Positions 22,583-33,941 of a stretch of DNA of 64,000 nt are shown in pieces. Numbering within the stretch: the stretch's first letter is position 1; each line of letters starts with the position of its first letter. The translations under genes were made by a program, and so were the position numbers. Under the pieces are notes generated by a model that was not told the DNA's origin, ran no database searches, and was given only the letters and a program-made list of their open reading frames with translations. This stretch comes from Collybiopsis luxurians FD-317 M1 (lineage: Eukaryota > Basidiomycota > Agaricomycetes > Agaricales > Omphalotaceae), in NCBI GenBank assembly GCA_000827265.1, contig KN834834.1, forward strand, positions 1 to 64,000. The letters are read 5' to 3'.

Positions 22583-24173
22583 TTCTAATGGTCCTAATGG
22601 TACTGATACAAATAGAACATCTTAGGGCCTACCATAATGGCACAACCATCCACATCTTTAAGCCGGAAATTAAGGCAATTCTTTCATCTATTTGATTGCA
22701 TATACTCAGCGCCCTACATATTATATGCACAGCTTCCGCAGTTACTCCAGTCGCGACTCGCAACACCGGTATGCAATGATACAGAGTACATTATATTTTC
22801 TGTCATCGTTAGAAAGGCAACTAAGTGATGAAAGTACTCACTAGAACTATGTTCACTTAGAAATCTGCTTGTTTAACTACCAGCATCATCACTCAACAGA
22901 CATTCCTTCGAGGTCAATATTTAATAGAGTATTCCAGCATCTCAATGAATCTTTCAGCTTCATCAATTTCTTGAGCTGTGAAGATAGAAATCTTTTGCCT
23001 CATGCTGCGTGGTGAAAATTGAGTTTATTCAGATTAGCGGTGCGAGCTCTGATTCATCTGTTTGTTCGTCGTCGAGTGAGCCAGTAACACGTCTGGGCCT
23101 AGTAGCAAAATATCACTCCGTTTGCGTTCAGGTTAGTACTACTAACTTCAAGCACAGCCATAGATCGAATACGCTCCGAGCTGTTCCCTACCAGTGCCAA
23201 TGATCACAGAGATGGTCGAAGGAGCGCAGACGAGGTCAGATACGTGAAAGTTTGCCGAACTAAATCTAGGAGAGAGCGACGCCCAGCTTGAGCCTTGCGG
23301 CTCGCCCATCAGCGTCGATTTGATTTTGATTTGGGGACCACGGGCTGTCCTTCTTTTCTATGTGGCAAGCATTCGATACTGTACAAGAAAGAGCACGAGG
23401 AAGTACGAAAAGGTAATATACAAAGTCAAAAATCGAACAAGTTCTTCGGTCGGTATCAGCGACTAAGCTACAACCGACAAGTTCAAGTGACTGCATGAAG
23501 TATAGGCATTCAAGTTGAGACAGAATCCGGCGAGTACAACTGAGACGAGCGGACGTACTAGTGCTTCAAATATGGTAAAGACTGAGAGTGGAGTGGGTTC
23601 ATCATGATGCGAAGTTCATGGCACATGCAAAATCGATAGGATGGTTAGCTGAATTATTGCTCATAATACAAAGTCATTCGGCCCAGGTTCGAATTGAGGT
23701 CGCAGCATCTCTCGCTATCCGCAAAGATACAAGGTCATTTCACCGACTGCATCGCCGAATCGCTATCCGTCTGCTCTTCTGAAGTTGAGTTCTGAGTATG
23801 TTTACTAGCGTATTTACTGGCATTCGCAACTGAGCTTTGGACAAGAACATGTCCAATTCAAGGTCGAACGTTCAAATCATAATTCGAAGCAAAGTCGAAG
23901 GTTTATTGATTCATACCTATTCCAAGATTCAATGCATTTGTATGGAATGTCTTGTGCCGATATCTTTTTCATGTCTCAACCAGGACAGGGCGTAATACGG
24001 GAGATTCTCTAAAAGAGTTATTCAAACATCCAATGACTACCGGTTTTACAATCTTATTTCTTAGCTCTTCTGTAGTTGATTCAGTTTCACTTCGAATCGA
24101 ATTCCGTGAACGCAAAAGGATACTACAGCTGGCAACCCTTTTCGCGCATATTTTACACTTCAATGACATACTG
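22583..24173. other. Intergenic region
   Basis: About 1.6 kb with no coding segment I can support on either strand. A GGTTCGAATTG at about 23685 resembles a tRNA B box, but no matching stem set or A box was found. Confidence 0.4.
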
Positions 24174-25194
24174 TTACAATTTCGCCTTCCCTTCCCCTCC
24201 CTTACCCATCTTCTCCTTGCTAGAACTGCGCAGTTGAGCCGTCCTGCTACCGCCAGCGAGAGTAGAGTGGACGGCGGATACGTAGAGCTTGTTGGTTTGT
24301 TGATCGCGCAGCTGTTGGTTGAAAATGATGAATACCCAGGTCAGCGATTAGCGACCGAAAAAAAAGGGCATGAAAAGGAAGGAAATGTGCGAGGAAAGGA
24401 TATGGACACAAACGCGAGACATCAAAACTGGAGACGCGAATGGAATCCGAAATCCAAGACAGAGCTAACGAACAAGAATTAAAAAGATACCCACCTCACT
24501 GCGTGAACTCCTGATAATTCCCTCGACGAAAACAGTATTAGAGACGATCCTAAGTTTCTTGCCGCTGTAATCCGAATTAGCGTCGCCGACAACGTAAAAC
24601 ATAGTACGCAGATTGAGCTTACGTTGTTATAGGTCTGTGCCATTGGATATTCATTGACGTGGAGACACCCGTTCCGTCTGTACCAGTGTACAGGCCGTAA
24701 CAAACGATGGCGGTCGAGGAACATCTACAATCAGGCGTTTACCCCATTAGATTCCAAGTTCAGCCGGAATAGACGGAAAACATGACCAAGAAAACGGGAG
24801 AAACGGGAGAAGCGGGAGAAACAGAAGACATACAGGTCAATCAAATACGCGGCACATCCACCGTGCAGAGTACCGTAGATATTACACATGTCTGAAAGGA
24901 AAGAGTAAAATTTAGCTCATATGCAGGAGTGCGTGCGTAAAGCATACCTTTGGTAACGTCAATTTCACAAATCGTCTGGGATTCCGCACTCTTCTTGAGC
25001 TTCTGCACCTCTTCCGCGCTTTTCCCCTCGAGGATAGCTTCCCCTCTCGGCAAGAAGATATCACATTGGACGAGCTGGAGAGCATTCCCGATACTGGCTC
25101 CGAAACTAGTCTGGGGAGTACCGACAAAATGACGGAAGAAACGTTCGTTCTCCTCCTTGAGTTTTAGTGGAAGGTTGCCTTGCATGTGAGCCAT
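24174..25194 (-). CDS. Hotdog-fold acyl-CoA thioesterase (ACOT13-like)
   Basis: Would hydrolyse acyl-CoA esters. Five exons, 24948-25194, 24834-24891, 24623-24724, 24495-24564 and 24174-24311, sum to 615 nt, or 204 residues. The hotdog signature is MCNIYGTLHGGCAAYLIDLCSS, with the catalytic-helix entry at HGGC, created across two splice joins. Next come the GVSTSMNIQWHRPI strand, GKKLRIVSNTVF, and the C-terminal strand VSAVHSTL (usual form A-S-G-x-H-T). The tail is basic (KEKMGKGGEGKAKL). Every join is phase-consistent. A cytosolic or mitochondrial location is possible; no clear targeting peptide is seen. Confidence 0.85.
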
Positions 25195-26550
25195 AGTTTA
25201 TGAAGATAGCCGGGGAGAGAAGCGAGTAGGAAGAAAGAAAGAGAATAATCGACAGTGAAAAGCTTCGAGTTACCCGTGTCCGTCATGGCGGTTGGTACGC
25301 AGGCGCTACACGATCACGCACTGGTCTATTTGTTACCTCACTCCGTTCGGCACACCGAGATTACTTCAAGGCGTACTTGGAATAAAGTAGAGTTCCAGAG
25401 GGGAATAAATAGATAAAGTTAGACTGTCAGTCCTCATCAAGCAGCGACTATGTAGTGGCCCGTAACTATCGGAAGTCCTTGTCTAACGTCTATCTGCGAT
25501 CTGTGACCGAACTCGAACATTGAAAGGTACCATCTCAGTTACGATTGGTAAGGGAACTCGATGCACTAGGAAGGTGCCTCGTTGCTTGGCTCGCTATCGG
25601 AGCTCGATAACAAGCTTTGGAGCTTTCGGAGTCCAAGCCCTTGCACAAACGTTCTGCCCAAACTGAAGGGATCCAAGTTCCGCGCATCGCAATTCCCATG
25701 CTTTGGGAGCTGTATCTCTAAAAATCCCTCAACGTTCTCAATTGAAAAGGACTCTGGTTCGAGTCTGCTAACAACAACATGTACACAACTTATCCTCATG
25801 TTCGTTACTGTACGTACCTTTTCGTTAATTATCATGATTGTGATCTCCACCTAATTTCCAAAATGCTTCCGTAGGGATTCGGTCTCGGCTTCATCTGAGG
25901 CCGCAGCAGTCCTTGGAGGCATTCTGAAACGCCGGTTGACCTCCAACAGGCAGGCTCTTTGGCCGTTGCCTCAAATCTTAGCCCGCTACCACGAGTCTCC
26001 TATCCTCAAGACATCATTAGGCACACACGAGGTACTATCAGCCCTCGCTTGTAAATTTCTTGATGCTCCTCGAAATGATTCGATGATTCAATGGAGTGCT
26101 ACTGAATCTTCCTCTCAATAACAATTCCTCTTCGTTCGAACTTGGTGCGAGAATCAATTACAACTATTAAGACTTTCTTGAGTTTGGGTTAAATCTATCT
26201 GCCTTGTCGGATTTACCTATGCTGGTGCACAGGTCAGTCGACTGGTCGTTACCGGAATCCAAGATGGTCAAATTCGCGTACGCGTTGATGATCGCCCGCC
26301 GGTTGTTTAAGCGTGCACAGGGTTTGGCCTTATCGACCGAATCATACCCCATATGATGGTACTTAAAGGGGAGCGGAATTAACGCAAGTTTGGTTTTCCT
26401 TAGAGCCTGGTGCTTGTACCCACTCTCTCTGTCTTTCTACCCCCGGCTGGCCCGGTCACAGTGTGTCTTTCAACCCTGCTGCGCCTCGTCTTCTTTTCTC
26501 CTTTCTCTCCCCCTTGACTAGTCGACGCGACACCAACGCCAGCACCAACC
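25195..26550. other. Intergenic region, divergent promoters
   Basis: Lies between divergent genes (thioesterase minus, secreted protein plus). No gene recognised. GGTTCGAGTCT at about 25755 looks like a tRNA B box, but no cloverleaf could be drawn around it. Pyrimidine-rich sequence (26470-26520) precedes the ATG at 26551. Confidence 0.4.
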
Positions 26551-27956
26551 ATGCGAACACTCACCTCCCTCATCCCCTTCGTCGCTCTCGCACTAACCCT
26601 CGCCGCGAATGCTGCTCCCACCATACCTCCACCAAACACTTACTCCTCCCGAGAATCCTTCGAAGCTCGCGACGTCCTCCTATCCCGTGACACCAATCCT
26701 CATGAGGTAGATCTCTCCGCCCGAAGGACAGTCCCTGCCCCCGCTGCTCCTGCTGCTCCTGCCAATCACGCAGCGGCGGAAGCAGCAGGTAATCAAGCGC
26801 ATCAAGCGGCTGCAGCTCAGCATCCCGCTTCACCCAATCAAGCTACGCACCAAGCGGCGGCTGTGAATCAAGCTCATGTTCAGGCTCAAGCTGGTCCTTC
26901 GACTGGTCAGCCGGCCCCTGCTCAAGCGGGACCCTCGACGGAGAAGAAGAAAGAGAACGAGGGACATCCGCCGAATGCGCAGGAGAAGGAGAAAGGGAAG
27001 GAGAAAGAGAAGCCGAAGGAGGATAAAGGTAAGGGAAAAGAGAAAGAGAAACCGAAGGAGGAAAAACCGGAGGCGAAGGGGAAAGAGAAGGAGAAGCCGA
27101 AGGAGGAAAAACCGGAGAAGAAGGGGAAAGAGAAGGAGAAGCCGAAGGAGGATAAAGCAAAGGGGAAAGCGAAAGAGGAGGAAAAGGAAAAGGACAAGCA
27201 GAAGAAGCCTACCGAGCCAAAGCCAGAGCCGAAACCGCAGCACGACTCCGATAACGCCTCTATCGCTTCCCATTCCAGTTCCAGCAGCTCCTCTAGTTCT
27301 TCCAGTCACGACAGTGCCCACTCCAGCTCAAACGCTTCCTTGACCCCTTCAGAGCAGGAGCAGAAAGAGAAGGAGGAGAAGGAGAAGGAGGAAGAGAGGA
27401 AGAAGAAAAAGAAAAAGAAGTACAAGATGGGTGCCGGAGTCGTGGCGGGTGCTTTGGCAGTGGGAGGTGGTGTTGCGGGTGTTGTTGCCATGAATGATGC
27501 GAAGAGCTCCTTCAACAGCATGTCGGACACGCTCAGTCAGAATGCAGGCGACTTTGGTGTCCAAAGCGGCGACGCTTCCTCCGGTACGTCGGTTGACGTT
27601 CCTACGCCGGCGGACACAGACGGGGTGAGTCGTTTCTTCACTAACATCCGTATCTATCATCCATCTAAACGTCATAATAGCAGAGTGCCGTCGATTCGGC
27701 TGCGTCAGAAGGGGTGTCTAGTACTTCATCCTCCTCGTCCACCGAAACCGCCACTGCACCGTTAGATACCAGTACTCTCACCGCAAGGGGCCTGAACTTG
27801 GAAAGTACTGCCACTACGGAATCACCGATAGCCGCACCTACACCCACTTCGACGGCCACCGGAACAGCCACCACACCATTGAACACTAGTACTCTCTCCG
27901 CGAGGAGGGCGAGAAACGTCAGGTTTGAGCGTCGGCGTATCGGCTTTTGGGAGTAG
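26551..27956 (+). CDS. Secreted low-complexity protein, Ala/Gln- and Lys/Glu/Pro-rich
   Basis: Function unknown. Exons 26551-27624 and 27681-27956 give 449 residues. Order: signal peptide (TSLIPFVALALTLAANAAP), a propeptide-like LSARR, then an Ala/Gln/His-rich stretch. A Lys/Glu/Pro-rich block follows (about residues 145-230) built of imperfect GKEKEKPKEE-type repeats, then a poly-Ser run and a second E/K-rich run. A Gly/Ala/Val hydrophobic segment (GAGVVAGALAVGGGVAGVV, about residues 292-310) may cross or insert in a membrane. After it come a Ser/Thr-rich, probably O-glycosylated region and an Arg-rich C-terminus (SARRARNVRFERRR). The gene at 38.9-40.4 kb has the same plan. Highly charged repeats also give long spurious frames on the other strand. 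Confidence 0.75.
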
Positions 27957-28226
27957 AGTTAGCCTGGTATTTCTTCGTACTACCTACCTCATGCCCTACG
28001 TGGCTGTAACATCTTGTACAATGTGTGAATTCTGCGTAAATCCAAGTGTAACGAATATTTGTATCAAAAAACGATGCATTATGATTACGAACCTCCTTAT
28101 CTCGAACGATACAAATATCCAGCATGGATCGTAAAAATGATTCTAAGAACTTACATCAAAAAACTGTCTATATACTGTCCGCACTTTCAGGTCCATCCAA
28201 TTCGTAATCGCAAAAAGTCGTGAACA

Positions 28227-30711
28227 CTACGTCTTCCTCGCAAATTTACTACTCTGCCTGATTCGTTTCCCGTAAAACCACAGAATCCATGGCCTAGGTT
28301 AATGGATGAAGGAAGTGAAACACGTATACCGAAAAGGAACTCACGCAGGACAACCGATTGCAATCGCTATACACGCCAGTATAGTATTTCCCTTGCCATA
28401 CCCTAGCCTATCGAACATCGCATTAGCAAATAATGGAAATCCAAATCCAGCCAGGGATCGAAGACACGATACCGCTGCTATACCTTTAGAATCACAAGTG
28501 AAAGTAATTTATCAGTTTCTAGACAAAAAGCAACGAAGCCCTTTGCAAAAAGAGGCTAACATACGCGTACCTGAAGCAGCGTAAAGTGTAAACACGTCGA
28601 CGACGTATATCTGAATCGATTGGAAGGCCAGAATCATGCCGACTCCGATACAAAAGATTCCCTATCGTTCATCAAAATTTTCCAGATCAGGCTCGTAAGG
28701 AATGAAAAGAAGAAAGTTGTAAATCCAACCCACAATGTCGACTACGATCCAGTGAACATGCTCTTGAGCTGCCCATCCTGCTACGAATATTCCAACGGGA
28801 AAGAATATAGAGGCGGGCACGATTGTAGCTAATCGATATAAATAGATATAGATACGTTGTCAGACAAAGTCGAAGGAGATACGCACGAACTCGATACTCT
28901 GGCTCCCCAACGCCGTGATTTTTCTGCTTAAAATGGACATAAATTTTATCCATCGTCTTGGAATTGAACCAGCTGGCGAATACACAACCGAGCCCAAGAG
29001 CTAGATAGTTCAAGCCCATGATACCAATGGACTCATGATAAATGTCGGTAAAAATTTCTGGCATCGTCGTGATGAAGACTGGCGTTGGAATATTGTCAGT
29101 CCATGGTCAATGGCGGATATGTAGTTTCGAGAAATAAACTCACGATAGAAAATCCCGTATATAAAAGCCATATACACCCCTAGTAGCTGCAAGATGGGTT
29201 CTCGAAGGAAAAGCATGAACGGTCGGACAAGTGCCGTTTGGACGATGTATTTCCAGCTGCGAATGAATTGGTATGGACGAATCGAAGGCAAGAGAAAATT
29301 CTGACGGCCTACTTTCTCGTTTCACTCTCAAAAACAGTATGAAATGTCGGTACTCTCCCTGAACCCTTTTCAGGATCAGCCCTGAAGGATTTTGCCATCT
29401 TGCTAGCTTTGCGCTCCAACAAAACGGGTGCAAACGCTAAGAAAAAAGGTAACAGCTTAATGATTCAGGGACGTTTCAGAAACTCACTTTCTTGCAGCAA
29501 AATCGCCCCCAACACTTGAACGGCGACATCAAAAATCGACGTTGACCAAAACTAATGAAAAACATCATCGAACTAGTCCCCGTCAAATAGCAGAACAAAG
29601 CAAAGCATACCACCCATCTCCAGCTCACTCGCCCCGCAATCCTAGCGATAACATAATTATCTACTAGGCTAGACGACTTTTGAGAGCTTCTTACCAAGCT
29701 CCGATAACAGGTCCAACTGCTGGTCCAATCATCGGACCAAGAGCATATGTAGCCATAGCCTTACCCCGTTCTTCTGGGTGGAAGGTATCTCCGATAACAG
29801 CACCACCGATCTGACCCCCATTGGTAAGAAACGGTAAAGGAAAAGCGTAAAACGTACTGTCAATGGAGCGCTACCTCCGACACCCGCGAAAAATCGAAAG
29901 ACAATTAGTTGAGTTTGATTCTGTGCAAAGCCGCATGCCAGGTTCCACACTAGTAGGATAGGGAAGGCGGTTAGGTTAGTTGATTAAAAGGGCGACGGGT
30001 AGGAAAAGAAAATGTATACCTAGAAAAAAGAGATTACCCAATTGAACCGTACGAGATCGGCCGTAAATTTCGCTCAGTGGTCCCATGAGCTACCATAGGT
30101 CCATACGAAGGATGGCGGTGAGAGAAAAACTTAATTTAGAGTTGGTACCACAAGAAATCGATATATTTCTCACCAACGGCCCGATAGCTCAGGGGGAAAC
30201 GTCAGTATCTGGGGAATTTCGAAGGAATCGTCAGAGAAAGTAGTCAAGGGACGCAACGTACCGAAACCAAGAACAAAGATGGATGTAATCATGTCGAGCT
30301 CCACGTCGCTTGTTATGCCAAACTCATCTGCCACTTGCTGACCGCCTGGTGCGATCATTGAAGATGCGACGGGAGACACAAACGTGAACAATGCAACGAT
30401 TAATGTTGCTGCCCATTTCCGACGCGTTGGCCAGCTGAGAAGGAATGTATGTGAGGACCAGGACGGGTACATACATACGTACTACAAACTGCGTACTTTT
30501 TGGGATTCTTGGGATCATTAGGGCCATCCCAATCCACAATAATGGCTTCAGGGTCAGAGGAGCTCAGGGTTTCAGTGGGACTTGAATTTGAACGCTCCTC
30601 TTTTTCCGAAGGATATCCCTGGTCCGCTGCGGGAGATACCGGATTTTTGAACGTGGATTCGGTTAGTTCATCTCGAGCATTTGGGCCATCATGGACATGA
30701 AAAGAGGGCAT
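28227..30711 (-). CDS. MFS transporter (DHA1 drug/polyamine:H+ antiporter type)
   Basis: A 12-TM plasma-membrane antiporter. An acidic, Ser/Pro-rich cytosolic N-terminus (about 70 residues, ending DWDGPNDPKNPKK, the usual DHA1 entry motif) precedes TM1 (WAATLIVALFTFVSPVASSMIAP). Motif A is AIGPLLMGPLSEIYGRSR, and motif C-like GPMIGPAVGPVIGAW follows. Further exons encode VLERKASKMAKSFRADP (central loop) and MPEIFTDIYHESIGIMGLNYLALGLG. The C-terminus is AMFDRLGYGKGNTILACIAIAIG and then PWILWFYGKRIRQSSKF, ending at 28227. More than ten introns are needed. Motif A requires a 14-nt exon at 30174-30187. It is divergent from mL13 with only 213 bp between the ATGs. Substrate unknown. Confidence 0.9.
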
Positions 30712-30924
30712 CTACGAATACCCGACGTTACTGAACGCTAGGAAGATAGATTACCGTGGTACTCCAACTCGCCGCATCGAGCTGGCGGTCAGAAAAGAAT
30801 GACCGATTGCCGAGTCCGATGCCGAACGGATCATATTGCTTAGTCAGCTACTGCGGCATTAGATCGGCATCTTGGTTTGGCGACGACTTGTGAACCAAAC
30901 AACACCTGCTTCTTCCCGTCCTTC

Positions 30925-31613
30925 ATGTCCCAGGCTGTGGGCAATGTGCGTTGGCTTCGTTCCTCACAATGACCGTCTATTAATGACCCTCATACCAGAC
31001 AGCCCTTGCATACGCTAGAGTATGGCACCAGGTCGATGCTACGGAGCGTGTTCTAGGTAAATTAGCAGAGCGTATCGCCCTTGTTTTAATGGGCAAGCAC
31101 AAGCCCATATACAATCCTAGCGGTGAGTTAGGCTTTTAACAGGCTTTTATTTACTGAGCAAACTTGCAGTGGACTGCGGCGACTATGTCATTGTTACCAA
31201 CTGCAAAAAAATTAGGGTGTCCGGGAGGAAGGATGAAGAAATTTTGTACCGCAAGCACACGATGTATCCAGGCGGACTTCATGAGATACCTTACAAGGAC
31301 ATGATGCATAAAAAGCCAGAGGAGGTGCGTCTCTCGTGCAGTTCATTGTTTGACTCTTTTCTTTCTAACCATTTCTGCAAAGATCATCCGACACGCTGTA
31401 TCCGGCATGTTACCGAAAAACAAACTGCGCGACAGAAGAATGGAACGATTGCGAATCTTTCCGGGCGAGCATTCCGGTATATTGAATGCCAATGTCATGC
31501 GCAGTTGGCACGATGGCACGCTTCCACAGGATTGGAACCCAACAAAACTTGTCGCAGAAGTTCCGCGTATCTTGCCCGCCAAGTACCGTGACAGACCCCA
31601 ACATACTCCATAA
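30925..31613 (+). CDS. MRPL13: Mitochondrial large-subunit ribosomal protein mL13 (bacterial L13 homologue)
   Basis: A structural protein of the mitochondrial 54S subunit. Four exons, 30925-30945, 30999-31122, 31170-31324 and 31383-31613, sum to 531 nt, or 176 residues. Signature L13 segments are [53 protein letters not shown] and [19 protein letters not shown]. The first exon is only 7 codons. A C-terminal extension of about 40 residues ([20 protein letters not shown] onward) goes beyond bacterial L13, as in fungal homologues. It shares a 213-bp divergent promoter region with the MFS gene. Confidence 0.95.
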
Positions 31614-32741
31614 TACATTACCATCTATTCATCTATTCATGTAAATCTCCCAACTTAATTCGAGGGTATTCGACCTATTCATGTTTCCATGTCGTTACTT
31701 TTTTTACTCGGACGAGTTGTCGGCCACAATTCATTCGTCCAATACTGTGAATATACAGTGTACAGGCTGAGAGAAGAGTTTTCCTCGGAGCCAAAGCTGT
31801 AAGCATGCCTAGCGAGTAGCGCCACATATCTACGCCACACTTTTTTCCACATGAATTCAAATTTCGATGATTTGAGACCGGATCCGACTTTGTGCTATTC
31901 ACCTGTTTTCTTTTTTTAAGTGTGTGGCGGCTCTAGGCAAGTGGTCCGTTGTCGTCGAAGCGTTTAAGCAGGTGTCGAGGTATGTTAACGTCTCTTGCCG
32001 TGGTTCCTCGCCTGTGTTATCTCCCATGATCTCCCATGATCCCCACCGTGTCCTGCTGTTGTGGCCACCACCGACGATCATCGACATACACATGCTGACA
32101 TGCCATTGAGTTGCAGAAGGGTCTGATGTTCTTTGTGATAGTTCTCGAGCTTGTTGCGCTGGTTTCCTTCCTTTTTCCGAACCGTTCTTGATATCTATTT
32201 GATTCTCGAATGGAATGGGCTGACTGTACGAGTACATTTCTCTTCGTTTCTAAGTTTCTAGGTTTCTGTGGCGTCAAGACGCTCACAGCACCTGTTTTTT
32301 CCTTCTTCGCTATTATGTTCATACGAAGAAGAAATATATGTGTTTGCTCCTCGGAAACGAGAGCGGAATCCCGATGTATTTGCAAGACAAAAAAAAAATG
32401 ATACATACACTGTGTAACCGACCGATGGATGACTGTACATGTACACCAGGTTAATGTATGTATGTACATGGCCCGAGTCGACAGCGAGGGGGTTGGAGAT
32501 TAGGGGGACGCTTATACGTTTAATCAGTGGTAAAAGCATGAAGTAAAAGCAACATCATATCACCGATGCAGAAGAGATGTTGCAAAGATAGGCACCCGAG
32601 GATGGTGATGAAGAGAATAAGTACTACGTGCGCCGTTAATTGCGGTTGAGCGGTTGATGAAGAGTAGCCTCCATCTCCATCTAACAGGGGTTTGGGGGGT
32701 AAAGCGCTGAGCGGTGATGCGATGTGGGAGGGTCTCTCAGC
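31614..32741. other. Convergent intergenic spacer
   Basis: Between mL13 (plus) and the acidic protein gene (minus), presumably both 3' UTRs. Poly-A stretches at 31911-31918 (as T) and 32391-32398. Open frames here are short and of non-coding composition. Confidence 0.4.
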
Positions 32742-33941
32742 TCATCCGGCCGAATCGAGCATTTCCCCGTCTTCCCGGTCTATTGCTGCGCTTTGTGGCC
32801 AATCAGACAGCAGTTCAGCAACGTGTTCTTGGAATAAAATTCCTAAGCAAGAGAAAATAAATGAATAGTTAGAGAGACGAGCGAAAAAAGCTGTAGACGG
32901 GAGGACAGATAACGAAACAAACGAACCAATCGCCATAAGAGCAGATCCATCCATGGTCTTGTACATATCGGCTAGATCCTGATCTCCTTTGCGAATAGGA
33001 AATCGACGGGGTTCTACTGTCTGCTTCTCTCGGTTGTCTGCGTCTCCGTCTGCGCGTGACACTGATTCTTCATCGCCGTTCATAACGTCTTCATCTTCTG
33101 CTTCATCTTCGTCATCTTCGTCTTCATCTGCTCCTTCTGAGCTAGAAGAATTACCTAACTGCGCTTTCATCTTCATCTTCACCTTCGTGCGAGTGTTTTT
33201 ACCGTTCTGAGTAAGTCTTTCCAGTTTGCGTGCCTTTCTTCCCTCGCGATATTGCTTCGATGCGTTTACAAGCAGACCTTGTTCGTGGTAGTACATGCTT
33301 GCATGGTGATGTATGCACTTGAGAAGATCCTAAAAATAACTTCAACTACCGTGTAGCGCTTAAACAACTTGAAAGAGACTTACCGATGATGGGATGTCCA
33401 ACTGGCGTGAAAGATCCTGAAATGAGAGAATTTGTTAAGCAATCTTCGGAAGTGAAGAGGTCAGTCAGTTTACCGATGGGGAAGCTGACAAATGAGTTTG
33501 TAGACCCAGCTGAGGGCCAGAGTGTACAGGCGAGGAAGAAATCGGAACGAGATAATCATCGTTGGTCAGAAATTTACGCCGTTTCCGCGCTCGCGAAGTC
33601 CTCAATTCAGGTTCTTTTCCGGACTGGGCGCTTCCAGTACCACTGGGTCCAGAACCTTCCTCTATTTTGTCCTGGTCTCTTCCCGTAGCATCATCTCCAT
33701 CCGCATCTCCACCTTCATCATCTTCCGGCTCCGGCTCTGGCGATGATACAATTTTGCGGTATCTGGGAACAGAAGGTACAGCCCCCGCATCTCTGGCTAT
33801 CCAATTACCGCGGACATTCCGTAGGTTTCTCTTGGATGCACGGAGGGAAGTATTTTTTGGAGTTTGAAGAACGAGTGTACCATCTGAATGAAGCCGGAGG
33901 TCGCTAAAGTCAAACACAGTACCCAACCGCGATGGAGGCAT
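32742..33941 (-). CDS. Acidic/basic charged, probably nuclear protein of unknown function
   Basis: Not recognised with confidence. Four exons, 33474-33941, 33384-33416, 32927-33329 and 32742-32842, sum to 1005 nt, or 334 residues. The first exon has an acidic Pro/Glu region (SSPEPEPEDDEGGDADGDD) and a basic patch that could act as an NLS (RTSRARKRRKF). The joins then create DLLKCIHHHASMYYHEQGL, which looks like the conserved helical core. A Lys-rich helix and an Asp/Glu run (about 15 acidic residues) follow, then MYKTMDGSALMAIGILFQEHVAEL, a second conserved-looking helix. This pattern (core helix, basic, acidic, core helix) suggests a nuclear or nucleolar regulator, but that is inference only. 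Confidence 0.65.

Noticed and set aside
25750..25765. tRNA B-box-like sequence GGTTCGAGTCT
   Set aside because: No acceptor or anticodon stems could be drawn and no A box lies at the right distance.
26830..27530. Several long minus-strand open frames, Ser/Phe/Leu-rich
   Set aside because: Antisense shadows of the Lys/Glu-rich repeat of the secreted protein gene; composition is a mirror of the repeat.
32017..32469. 150-codon minus-strand open frame downstream of mL13
   Set aside because: Low-quality composition, lies in the presumed 3' UTR; no homology recognised.
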